This document shows, one piece after another, positions 45,259-55,779 of a DNA stretch of 64,000 nt (positions are counted from its first letter, which is position 1; the number at the start of each line of letters is the position of its first letter). The DNA comes from Diphasiastrum complanatum. Lineage: Eukaryota > Streptophyta > Lycopodiopsida > Lycopodiales > Lycopodiaceae. The stretch lies in the NCBI GenBank assembly GCA_029204225.1, contig CM055100.1, positions 6,313,165 through 6,377,164 of the forward strand, read 5' to 3'. Below the pieces are notes generated by a model that saw nothing but the letters and a program-made list of their open reading frames with translations, ran no database searches and was not told where the DNA came from. The position numbers and the translations under genes are program-made.

Positions 45259-47886
45259 CTAACTTGGCAAATCTAGTGTACATCTATCTACAATTCCAAG
45301 AGCATATCTTAACTTAAAAAATGGATCTTTGGACAATGGTTTGGTTAAGATATCAGCTATGCATTCGGATGATGGTACATGATGTAGTTGCACTTCCTTG
45401 GATGGTACCTCCTCCGTCACAAAGTGTTGAGCTATCTCAATATGCTTTGTTCTAGCATGGAAGATAGGATTTGAAGCAATTTGTTGAGAAGCTTGATTGT
45501 CACAAAATATGTAAGGGATCTCCTCGGCCTCTAGCCATGTAGTTCCATCAAGAGTCTTCTTAGCCATAGGAGCTCTTTGGTTGTTGAAGTCAATGCCTTG
45601 CACTCGGCTTCACAAGAAGATAGTGAGATTGTATCTTGCTTTTTGAAAAGCCAAGATATCACTCCTCCACAAAGAAATGTTGCAAATGCACTAATGGACT
45701 TTCTATCCATCTTGTCACCTGCAAAATCTGAATCCGAGTAGGATCTCAAGTGCAAGTTAGATCCTTCATAAAGTATGCCAAAAAATCTAGTACTAGAAAC
45801 ATATCTAAGTACTCTCTTGGCACTTTTCCAATGATGAACTAAAGGAGCTTGCATACTTTGACTCAACTTGCTTACACAAAAACTTAAGTCAGGTCTAGTG
45901 ATGGTTAAATAGATTAGAGAGCCTATAAGCTTCCTAAAGAGGGTGATGTCCTCAAAGGATGCTTCATCACCTTCATTAGTTGCCTTCACAACATGCTTCA
46001 TAGGGGTGTCAATCCCCTTACAATCTTTCATACCAAATCTTTCAAGAATGTAAGTAGCTTACTTAGATTGACTTATGAAAGTACAATTTCTACTTCTAGA
46101 CACTTTTATCCCAAGTATAAACTTTAGGAAGCCTAGATCTACCATTTTGAACTCACTAGATAAGTCAACTTTTACTTTGCCTATGCCATCATCATCCTTT
46201 CCTATCATAATGATGTCATCAACATAAAAAACCAAAATGATGATCTTTCCTTCATTAAATTTGAAATATAAAGAAGATTCATAAGCACTTAGTACAAGGC
46301 CAAGGGAATAGAGAAAATCATGCAACCTTCAGTACCGAGCTTTAGGTGCTTGCTTCAAGCCATATAGGCTCTTCCTTAAGTAGCACACCTTTTGCTCCTC
46401 ACCAACCTTGATGAAGCCCTCGGGTTGCATCATGTAGATTTCCTATTCTAAGAAGCCATTTAAGAAGGCATTTGTCACATCCATTTGGTAGAGATCCCAT
46501 TTGAACAAAGTAGCAATGCAAATGATTAATCTAATAGTTACAAGCTTAAGCTACAGGTGCAAATGTTTCTTCATAATCCAATCCTTTTATTTGAAGAAAT
46601 CCCTTAGCAACAAGCCTAGCTTTGTACTTACTAATAGATCCATCTTTATTGTACTTGATTCTATAAATCCACTTACATGCAAGTGGTTTCTTTTCTCTTG
46701 GAAGATTTACAAGATTCCAAGTATGATTCTCTTCTAATGCATCATACTCTACTTGCATTGCATCTCTCCAAACTTTAGATTTATATGCTTCTTCAAAAGA
46801 TGATGGTCCTTCAAGCAATGTAGCTAAAAAAGAGTAAGAGATAGAAGATGTAGAGTCTTCCTTTTGCTTTCCCTTGTCCACATAGGTAATCCCTGAGGGC
46901 TCGGCCTTGCTCCTTGATGATCTTCTCGGCCCCTTTTGACTCGGATCCAAATCTCCATCCTCGGGTTTGTCATGATCTTCCTCGGGTTTGTCAAGATCCT
47001 CCTCGGATTTGTCAAGATCTTCAATGCACAATGGGTTAGATCCATTTGACAAGCTCTTAGCAAATTGTGACTCATCAAAAAGTACATCCTTGCTTACCTT
47101 TACTTTCTTGGATGTAGGATCATATATCCTATATCCCTTGCTATTTTCTCCATAGCCAACAAAGATTCCTTTGAAGGAGGTAGCATCTTCTTTCCTTCTA
47201 GTCTCCAAAAAAATGTGTACATAACAAGTACATCCAAAGATCTTAAAATATTTTACATTGGGTTTCTTACCAAACAAGGCTTGATAAGGTGAGATCCCAT
47301 CCATAGCACTACTAGGAAGTCTATTACACAAATAATTAGCACATGTTATGGCTTCTTCCCAAAATGAGATGGGAAGTGATGCATCAAGCCTCAAAGACTT
47401 TGCACACTCACATAGACTCCTATTTTTCCTCTCGGCCACCCCATTTTGTTGAGGAGTGTAGGAACAAGTGTATTGTAACTTAATACCATTGATCTCACAA
47501 AAGTCTTTCATTTTTTTGGAGGTGTACTCTCCTCCATTATCACATCTTAGTGCTTTGATAGAAGTACTAAGTTGTTTCTCTACTAGAGACTTGAACGTAA
47601 TGAAAGCTTCATAAACAAGACTTCTCTTTGATAGTAACTCAATCCATGTGAATCTAGTACAATCATCTATAAAAGTTACATACATCAAGGCACCTCCATT
47701 ACTTGCATGTGAAAAATTATGTACATCAGAATGTATGAGATCCAAGGGAAAGAGAGATCTTGATGAAGATCTCTTGTAAGAAGACTTGTGTGACTTTGCA
47801 AGGCGACATGCCTCACACATCTTTCCACACTTCTTGAAAGCTCTTGGTAGGCCGAGAGCTAGTTCCTTGCTTGCCATTGAATCCAT
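45259..47886 (-). pseudogene. E2 integrase, RT and RNase H, broken
   Basis: Continues the E2 polyprotein after a 29-bp loss at about 47897 that removes the LWHKRLGQ region. Integrase is open from 47886 (RCDNGGEYTS, QQNGVAERKNR) to an inserted base near 46546 that creates a stop in FAPVAK. RT fragments follow (YVDDII near 46215), then another open stretch 46031-45531 (DITLFRKLIGSLIYLTITRP, DSDFAGD) and a final one-base loss near 45533 before DNQASQQIASNP. It has a different set of lesions from E1, so both decayed independently. Confidence 0.93.
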
Positions 47887-49201
47887 AGATTGAAGACTCC
47901 ACTTGAGTTAGCTCCTCTCTAGCCAAGTTCACACTTTCACTTGCAACATTAGCATCCAACTTGAAAAGTCTACCTTGCTTAATGCCACTAGCTATGCACT
48001 TATCATTTTTCAAGATGGAACAAACTCCATTCTTGAAATGTACATCTAGTCCATTGTCCATTAATTGTCCTACACTAAGCAAGTTTTTTGAAATCGTAGG
48101 AACATACAAAACATTATCTAGATCTATCCTCTTAGATGTGCCTAAGCAAAGAGGTATAGATTCTATCTTGCATGCTTGATCACTAGCAGTGTATATTGAC
48201 TTCTTAGAGTCATTACAAGATAGAAGAGTAGAAAAATAATGCTTGTTAAAGGACATGTGGGAACTAGCCCCACTATCTATCCACCATGTGTCTTGACTTG
48301 AAGTTGGTGTAGATGCAACCATTAAGGATGTGTTGAATCCATCCTCATCTTCTTCCTCTTGAGCAATGTTCCCTTGATATCCTTTGGCTTGTTGATTCTT
48401 CTTCAAGTAGCATTCTGAGGCAAAGTGTCCTTTCTTTCCACAAAAGAAACACTTTAGTTTTGCCTTGTTCTTCACTTTGCCTTTGGAGGTAGATCCTCCA
48501 TTCTTCATCTCGGCCTCCTTGCCTTGATTTTCCTTGAATGGATTTTGCTTCTTCTTGCCTTTAGATGTAAAGTTAGTTTTCTCCTCTCCTCCATTAAGTG
48601 ACATGCTATCCATTCTTGTCTTGAGGTGTAGAAGCCTACTCTCCTCGGCCACAAGAACATTGTGCAACTTTTCAATGGATGGAAGAGAGTCTTGAATGGG
48701 AAATGATTGGATTAAGTTGGTAAACTCATCACCTAGACCATTCAAGATGATTTGTACTAGTTCTTGATCTTGGATCTTCTCTCCTATTGCACTTAACTCC
48801 TTGTTAAGAGATTTGATCCTAAGGACATACTCTTGTCCACTCTCTCCACTTCCTTTCATGCTTTGGAAAACTTCATTTCTTAGCATGAGGATTCTTGAAG
48901 TATTGTTGGATTCATAAATGCCCTTTAATGAATCCCAAGCCTCTTTGGATGAGGTACAAGAAGACACCTCTTTCAAGAGGTCATTGCATACATTTAACTT
49001 TATGCAACGTAGAGCTAATCTTGCTCTCTTCTTGTATTTGGCTTGTTCTTGGGGAGTTTGAGGCTCTTCCACTACTCCTTGAACTATGTCATCTAGATCT
49101 TGGATCACTAGGAGTGATTCCATTCTCACTTTCCAAATGGAATAATTTGTGGAAGTGAGTCTCTCACTTGATTCCATCAAATATCCACCCATGGATGACA
49201 T
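47813..49201 (-). CDS. E2 Gag and protease open frame
   Basis: 462 codons from MSSMGGYLMESSERL. Gag capsid region about 1-205, lysine-rich linker, CCHC knuckle CFFCGKKGHFASEC about residues 249-262, protease WWIDSGASSHMS about 305-316, then the region before integrase. The last 28 residues (after VNLAREELTQVE) are out of frame owing to the 29-bp deletion. E1 has the same region with two GAG-to-TAG changes; here both are GAG, so a Gag-protease product is still encodable even though pol is dead. Confidence 0.88.
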   Translation of the reverse strand: MSSMGGYLMESSERLTSTNYSIWKVRMESLLVIQDLDDIVQGVVEEPQTPQEQAKYKKRARLALRCIKLNVCNDLLKEVSSCTSSKEAWDSLKGIYESNNTSRILMLRNEVFQSMKGSGESGQEYVLRIKSLNKELSAIGEKIQDQELVQIILNGLGDEFTNLIQSFPIQDSLPSIEKLHNVLVAEESRLLHLKTRMDSMSLNGGEEKTNFTSKGKKKQNPFKENQGKEAEMKNGGSTSKGKVKNKAKLKCFFCGKKGHFASECYLKKNQQAKGYQGNIAQEEEDEDGFNTSLMVASTPTSSQDTWWIDSGASSHMSFNKHYFSTLLSCNDSKKSIYTASDQACKIESIPLCLGTSKRIDLDNVLYVPTISKNLLSVGQLMDNGLDVHFKNGVCSILKNDKCIASGIKQGRLFKLDANVASESVNLAREELTQVESSIYGFNGKQGTSSRPTKSFQEVWKDV

Positions 49202-49782
49202 TTTAGAATGAATGCTCTTCTAAAAATCACAAAGATTTTTGAATTTTAAAAGATCTATGAAAAAGCCTAAAGCTTACTTGATTGCCTATAGTCTTGTCTC
49301 TATCAAACTAGCACACAAGCTTGAATGATACTCAAAGATCTTACCAAAAATTCCTAGCTTTCACTCTCACAAAAAAATTGCTTTACACTTTTCTTAGAGA
49401 TTTCACTTCAACTAAGGATCTGAACAAATCAGCCTCTAAGATCTGATCTTAGACTCTAAAAAGACATGCTTCAATGATCCAAAACACTATTTGGTCATAG
49501 ACATTAGCTAGAATGAATCTAGATCAATACTATGCTTCAAAAAGCACCAAAAATGAACTAGTATTGTGATTTTGGGACCAACAAACATAAAGTAACTTGA
49601 ATTGAAAGTTGCTGTACGGTTTCACACGTGTGAAAAGTACATACACAGCCTCCAAGTCGTTTTGATCCAAATGATTACAAGCTATCACTCTAGAAGAACT
49701 CGCCCTCACTAGTATTGGCCAAAAACAAATTTTGCCAATGATTTTTACAAGATTTATTATTCAATGATCACTCTCTTACGTA

Positions 49783-49794
49783 GCTCTGATACCA
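49783..49794 (-). other. E2 primer-binding site
   Basis: Minus strand TGGTATCAGAGC next to the 5' LTR. Confidence 0.92.
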
Positions 49795-50656
49795 TGATAA
49801 ATTTAATAGTTTTTAGGACAATAATGATTGTACTTTACAATCATAGAGAGTTATTGGTTGCTTAATCAATGAATCTATCAAGTTCTACACATTAGATCTT
49901 GATCTAGATTCACTACACTTGGATTTAAGCAAGATAAATGGATCAACACATCATTTTTTAGTGAGAGCGGCCTCACACTTGTGGAGTATTGTCCACTGTA
50001 CGACCTGCACCTAAAACAACAAGTACAATGATACTAGATAGCAATCATACATAAAAATCACAAGACAAATGACTAGAAACCTCACAAAAGTGTAGAGTGC
50101 AAAAGTCTCATCAATCTTCTTAGCAAAATGATGATCCTTTTATGTATCAAGTACATCAATGAGTCTGGTATAGTCCAGCAGGCCTTCACACGTGTGATGA
50201 GTGCCACATCACTCAGATCTATCCATTTGATCCATCCTTGATCCTTATCCAATAGTTGACCTTCTAGAATATGACTAAAATCCAAAAAACTAGTCTCCTA
50301 AAATATAGGAATATTCCCTACAAAATAGGATCTAAGGAAAATGGTCAACTCTTATCTTTTAGTACTCTATACACACATGTGAATATCCACTTGCCATGTG
50401 GGAGCATTTACTCATGCACATGCAAGGAAAAGCTAATTTGTAGGTGACTAGTCAACTTGACTAAAAACTAGTCATTTCATGTTCACACTAACTAGAATGG
50501 TACAAAATCAATTCGGATATATACAAACATGAAAAGTACATCCTTTCACACGTGGGAACAGGCTCCACACGTGTGAAATCAGATCATCAACATATTCTAA
50601 TGTTTGATCAATATTTACATAAACCAATGTCAAGTGAGAAGTGACAATTTTCAGCA
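49795..50656 (-). repeat. E2 5' LTR
   Basis: 862 bp. Ends TTTTCAGCA where the other copies have TTTTCAACA. One of its palindromes is changed (CACACTTGTG near 49975). Confidence 0.93.
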
Positions 50657-50661
50657 AGGTT

Positions 50662-51535
50662 GAGGTGGCATTTGCATATCTTGTTTTGCTGCTATTAGGT
50701 TTACATGGGCCACTTGTTGATTGGCTAGCCCTGGTGGAGCAGGTAAGGCCATGCGTTGTGGTTGATTAGGCGCGCCTGTTTGATCTTTACCAGATCTTTA
50801 CTTTTTAGTGATTTTTTAGCACTTAAATCCAATTTTCTGCTCACTGGAATCAAACTAACTCTCGCAAGCTCTTCTGTCTCCTGGTCTCACTGAGATGGAA
50901 CATCAGAATCCTTTGCGAGATTTCTTGACCACTAGAACTGAAAATTTCACTGTCTGTGAGGGTTCACTGGTACTTTCCCGTCTTTTTTTCACTGGGAACT
51001 CTCGCACAGGCACTTAATCATCACAATAACTCTCGCAAGCTTCTCTGTATCCTGGTCTCACCGAGATGGAACTTCAGAGACCTCTGCGAGAGTTCTTATG
51101 AATATTTGAATTTTTTTTGGATTTTTTTAAATTTTTTATGATTTCTCTCTGATTTTTACAATCCGTTTGGAACTAACTCTCGCAGGCTTCTATGCAAGTC
51201 TGAGACAATACCCTGGAGCTGCTGCCAGTCATGCAAGGGCTAATTCTCACTGATTCTGGAGATATAAAAATCTGATGAGTTATTTGGCTCTTTTTCTCTC
51301 CAAAATGCAGATTGGTGTGTTTTTTTTGAGGTTTTTGGATGATTGGTTTGGGTTTCAAGCCCTTAGAGGTTGTTCCGAGCCTCCTCTACCCTCTCACACC
51401 TCCTCCACTAGCTGTGAACAGTCCAAACACAAAAAAATACAGAAAACTAACTCTAAACTCCCAAAAATCTACCTAAAGTACTCTAAAAAACAAGAAAATA
51501 GCTAAAATGCAACTAAACTAGTTAGTGAAAACCTA
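50662..51535 (-). other. G1 leader and start of remaining gag
   Basis: After the primer-binding site the leader has a duplicated block, AACTCTCGCAAGCT...TCCTGGTCTCAC.GAGATGGAAC, at about 50866-50935 and 51033-51103, and several GCGAGAGTT words. Near 50800-50662 a Gag-like reading begins. Nothing resembling a capsid domain lies between, showing an internal deletion. Confidence 0.65.
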
Positions 51536-51553
51536 TCCCCAGCATCGGCGCCA
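51536..51553 (-). other. G1 primer-binding site
   Basis: Minus strand TGGCGCCGATGCTGGGGA, one base from the LTR. Plant Tat/Athila-type gypsy elements use a TGGCGCCGTTGCCGGGGA-like site; this differs at a few positions. Confidence 0.8.
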
Positions 51554-51554
51554 C

Positions 51555-52375
51555 TGTGGGGTTGAAGATCTCTCGTAGTATAGCCCTTTCGCCTGTTAAT
51601 AAAGGTTAGATCACTGGATAGGTGCCTAACTATGCATAGATGCTACTTTTAGTTAATTTCCTACTTTCTCCCTTAACTCTACTCACCACTATACTACTCC
51701 TCTTTAACTCTACTCCTCTACACTAACATTCATCATAGTTTGGTTGAAGGGAAGGAATGGAGAAGAAGAGATTGAGAAGGGAAGAGAAAGAGAGAGAAAG
51801 AGAGTGAGGGTGGAGGTTTGCTCAAATGCTCCTTATGCTTGCTAATGGAAAAACATTCACTATTGGCAAACAATAGACATGGAAATAGAAAGCAAGAGAA
51901 AACACAACCAAGAGCAATAGCAAGTAGTGAATAGCAAATGAAGATGCTTCTCTTCCAAAAATGGTAGAGTTTTCTCCTTCTCATTAAACATGGAAATAGT
52001 GTACAAATTGTGTCTTTTTATAAAATGGGGAAGGCCCTTGCCCCTCAATCTTATTGGCTAATATTCACAATGATCCTAACCATTCATCTTGGACCCAACT
52101 TGATCCAAGGGTCCACAAAAAGTACATTAGAAATCACAAGATTCATGTGAGTCCCAATTTGGACCCAACTCTAAAAAGTAATCTCTAATTTTAAAAATGA
52201 CATTGGGCCTTTAGTTTTATTTTAATTACAAGGCCCAAGTCAAGTTTATTTTATTAACAACTTCAATTGCGTGCTCATTGGGCCAAGGGCTTATACATGC
52301 AGGATGCCATGCCCTCACAACACATGTTATTGGAGGATTTTATTTATTTACACTTTGTTGGGAATACCCCCAATA
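51555..52375 (-). repeat. G1 5' LTR
   Basis: 821 bp, TGTGGGG...CCCCAATA; the last dinucleotide is TA where the 3' copy has CA. Followed by target duplication GACAT. Confidence 0.92.
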
Positions 52376-54155
52376 GACATAAACAAGCCAGCTGTGAAAT
52401 TCGATCTTATATCTAGGATAGCTTTTGTCCTAATGGTCACCTCTTGTACTTTGTGTGCAGTCATAGCATATGCTAACTAGATTTGTAAAATATCTTTGTA
52501 TCGAAATGAACCATTGACTATACTAAAATATCCAATTTGAAAGTACCATCACCTTTGCTCCTATTGCTAATTTTGGAATTTGCTGGAATAACGGATCATT
52601 AATCCATGTTGTTAAGTCGTTATGTAATGTAGCATTTGTTTTAATAGGAATTTGTAGTATATCAGCTGTAGAAATTGTTTTTCCAATATGTAACTGTTGG
52701 AATAGAGTACATCTTCTCTATGAGTGCATATAATGGTTGCATTATCATTTGCTATATCGAATATTTCGGACCTAGGAAATGCACACCTATTTAATGTTTC
52801 ATCTATTTCCAATTGTGTTGGCTTTTGAAACCTAATTTTATTTAGAAGACAAAAATATTCGGGATCTTCAGCATGTCTATATACATTCTCTTGTTCATCA
52901 ATAAGAGATGAATTCTTCATGTCTTCAAATTCAGATTCAAAGCCTAAATCATTTTTCGTATCTTCTGGCAAAGCTATACTTTGTGTATTTTCAATTGCAA
53001 AATTTGACATTGTTAATGTTTCATTGATAAGCAATTTTTTTTGTTGAAGGATATTGGAAATTTCTTGTCATTGTTCTTTTTCAATAAGTTGTCTATTCGC
53101 ATTTTCTGTGATATCCATATCAATATCCTCTTCTTTTTCAATGAAATTTCAAAGAATGCATTCCAAAAAATATGAATGATCACTATTATCTTGTCCTATT
53201 AATTCTTCTTCATGACGGAAATAAACTTTTTTGAGTAAGACATTGAAAAAAAGGCTTCTGTATGATGTGTCGGATGATAGTCAATAATTCTTATAAGCTT
53301 AGTACTTCTATACAGATAGTTTCCTATCTTATTAGTGTAATCAAAAGGAATATTGACTTTCAATTTTTTTTGTACATTGTAGATAGTCCAAAATTCGTAG
53401 AATGTTAAGTTCTCCAATTGTGTAGGTCTATATGTGTAAACATTAATTGGATTAAATGCTAATGTATTATTTCGAATGATATATCTACATCTAAGATTTG
53501 GTGGAGAGCTACCAAAATAATGAACAACCTCACTTCTTTTTTTCATAGGAATTTGTAAATAATGCGATTTCAGCTGGACTTGTTGGCTTTGTTAAGATTG
53601 ATGTTGTGATTAGTTTTAGCATGTTGCTATCCGTGTGTTCCAATCCTATTCGTTTTGCATCTTCTATTTTTGTTGGAATACAAGCAACAATTTTGTTTGA
53701 AATTGCGTCCACGTCTTTTTCTTGGATCCACAACATGATATGTGCATGAATTGATCCTCTATTTTGGATCTCATATCGAATTACATAGTGTTTGATTTTT
53801 CCCAATAAAAAATGCTTTGAGAGCAAATAATCTTTCATGAATTTTTCTAATCGGGCCACAAATAGATTGTGCACTCGATTGGCCAATTTTGCCAATCAAA
53901 ATATTTGTTTATTTATTGTGCAATCTTTTTCTATTTCAGTGACTTCAAACCTTCTTGTCTCTGAATTCTCATTTGCAGTCAATGTCAAAAGAAATTGAGA
54001 AAGTCCCCAATGTTTGACCATTGTGAAAAGATCTTTTAAATTGCGTCTATGCCAAGATGGCGTGTTTGGAATTTCAGTTGGCAGAGTATATTTTAAAACA
54101 TGACTAAATAATTGTTGTTCAGATGCTTTTTTTATTCTTTGAGAGATAACTAATT
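52376..54155 (-). pseudogene. Helitron Rep/helicase, decayed, upstream half
   Basis: Minus-strand reading: LKYTLPTEIPNTP, then FLLTLTANENSE, then the Rep-type HUH motif GSIHAHIMLW at about 53750-53725, spacer domains (RSEVVHYFGSSPPNLRCRYI, YRPTQLENLTFYEFW), then helicase pieces: DPEYFCLLNKIRFQKPTQLE, LAIGAKVMVLSN, VNGSFRYKDIL and AYAMTAHKVQEVTI. These are the N-terminal Helitron domain and the C-terminal half of a PIF1-type helicase; Walker motifs were not located. At least five frame breaks. The last motif (LSRVT) lies across G1 at 38522. Helitrons move by rolling-circle replication using these activities; this one is dead. Confidence 0.82.
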
Positions 54156-54159
54156 ATAT

Positions 54160-54742
54160 CTCTTTGTAGATGAGCATAGATTTGGTTGGTTGTTCTTGTC
54201 CCTGACTTTTTAATCTTTTAAATCTTTCTATGTAGTCATGTACTTTCTCATCTTTTGTCATTTTGATGTTACTCAGCTTTACAAAAGGACTTTGATCAAA
54301 CGAAATGGCTTAAAATGTTTGATGAAGGCTTCCTTCAAGAGTGACCAATCTCGTTTATCATCATAATCAAGGTTAAAAAACCATTCTCGTGCTCGATCTA
54401 TCATGGTCATCGAAAAGAGCTGAACCATGGCTTCTGGTGATGTCTCGCCATAGACATCACATGAATTTTCAAAGACTTGAAGAAATCTTTGAGGGTCAGT
54501 GTTGTCGTCGTACTTAACTTGGGAGTACGTTTTTCAGTACGCGGAACATTATTTGCAAAAGCTCCATTCAAGTGGGCTCGTGCATGTGAAGATTCGGCAG
54601 CATGAATGTGTGGTCGATCGTATGGAACTTCATTTTGCATGGGTTCCCATCTATCAAATTGGTTGGTTGATGGCTCATGGATTTGGGACTTCATCCTAGA
54701 ATATCTATTGAATCGAGCCTGTTCGGTAGATGGAGAGACCAT
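54160..54742 (-). pseudogene. Ty3/gypsy Gag fragment
   Basis: From MVSPSTEQARFNRYSRMKSQ at 54742; after a frameshift near 54520 the reading is DPQRFLQVFENSCDVYGETS, MVQLFSMTMIDRAREWFFNL and WSLLKEAFIKHFK, then MTKDEKVHDYIERFKRLK. This is the gag capsid domain with the AREWF...W..L..AF signature. It breaks off at about 54160 against Helitron sequence. Confidence 0.85.
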
Positions 54743-55039
54743 CTATGGTGGATAGTCTTCTATGGAATTCAGATCGTAAGACTAATCCATAGCAAATCTA
54801 GAGTACCTTAGGATTGGGTAAGTAGGAATCTTGGAATCTTTGGTAACTTGGCTGTTTGTTTTTTTTTTTTCTCAAGATATTAGTCAGAGACGAATAATGT
54901 GGTGGTGTCCAGAATGGCACAGTTTTTTTTTTTTTGGTGTAAGGGTTTTGCAATAAACTAGGAAAGAACTGTGGTAATTGGCAAACGCTGAGATCTAGTC
55001 AAATAATAAAGTTGACTTTGTTTGATTGTAAGTTGAAGC

Positions 55040-55640
55040 TCTCGGTTGAGAGTTGATAGAAAGGTCCTTTTGAAAGTTGATAGAACGGTTCGGTTGAGAG
55101 TTGATAGAACAGTCCAGTTGAGAGTTGATAGAATGGTTCGGTCGAGATCTGAGTGAATGGCTTCGGTCGAGATCAGACAGAATGCTTTGATCGAGATCTA
55201 ACAGATGGCGTTTGGTCGAGATCGGGATGGAAGGCTTTGGTCGAGATTTAACGGAATGTCTTCGTTCGAGACTTGATAAAAAGCTTCGGTCGAGGTCTAA
55301 GAGAATGCGTTCAGTCAAGATCGGAAAACTGAAGGCTTTGGTTAACATAATGCGTTTGGTCAAGATCGGGAGGGAAAGCTTCGGTCCAGATTTAACAAAA
55401 TGCCCTCGGTCGAGACCTGATAGAAAGCTTCCAGTCGAGATCTAAGAGAATGCGTTCGAGATCGGGAGGGAAAGCTTCAGTCAAGATTTAACAGAATGCG
55501 TCGGTCGAGATCTAACTGAAAGTCTCTGGTTGAGACAGGACAGAAGGTCTTCGGTCGAGATTTGATAGGATGCTTTGGTTGAGATGTAACTGAATGCCGC
55601 CGGTTGAGATGACACAGAAGGTCTTCGGTCGAGATGTCAA
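55040..55640. repeat. Minisatellite, about 23-bp unit, with higher-order pattern
   Basis: Unit near TCGGTCGAGATCTAACAGAAT, about 26 diverged copies. A longer block (GAGATCGGGA.GGAA.GCTT, then ...TTTAAC..AATG, then GAGAC.TGATA.AAAGCTT, then TCTAAGAGAATGCGTTC) repeats near 55219, 55357 and 55459. It probably lies in the leader or LTR of the gypsy fragment at 54160-54742. Confidence 0.85.
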
Positions 55641-55779
55641 CTGAAAAACTTGAGTAAGTTCTAACTCAGGAGTTGGCAAGATATTTCTAGTAGGGATTCG
55701 GTCGAGTTGGGGTGTGGTTTTAATAGGTAAATGAAACAAGGCTTGGTCCGGTCCAGACGAGAGTCGTGGAGCTCAGCTA

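Larger units (their letters stand above)
44384..50656 (-). mobile_element. Ty1/copia retrotransposon E2 (dead), inserted in G1 gag
   Basis: Target duplication AGGTT at 44379-44383 and 50657-50661. LTRs 44384-45245 and 49795-50656 (both 862 bp). Polypurine tract next to 45246, primer-binding site 49783-49794. Near-identical to E1 in gag and protease. The host gag frame resumes across it (PQP then EQQQ). Confidence 0.97.
38523..52375 (-). mobile_element. Ty3/gypsy element G1, internally deleted, split by copia E2
   Basis: Target duplication GACAT (38518-38522 and 52376-52380). LTRs 38523-39342 and 51555-52375 (820 and 821 bp) with TGTGRGG...CCCCAAYA ends on the + strand. Primer-binding site of the TGGCGCC type on the minus strand at 51536-51553. 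Minus of E2 it is about 7.6 kb. Content in its own direction: 5' LTR, leader, Gag C-terminus with zinc knuckles, protease, then no RT/RNase H/integrase, a spacer, a large extra reading frame and the 3' LTR. The extra frame after pol recalls the Tat/Athila lineages; lineage assignment is inference. Confidence 0.95.

Noticed and set aside
55212-55739. Arg/Ser-rich frames on both strands
   Set aside because: Translations of the 23-bp minisatellite.
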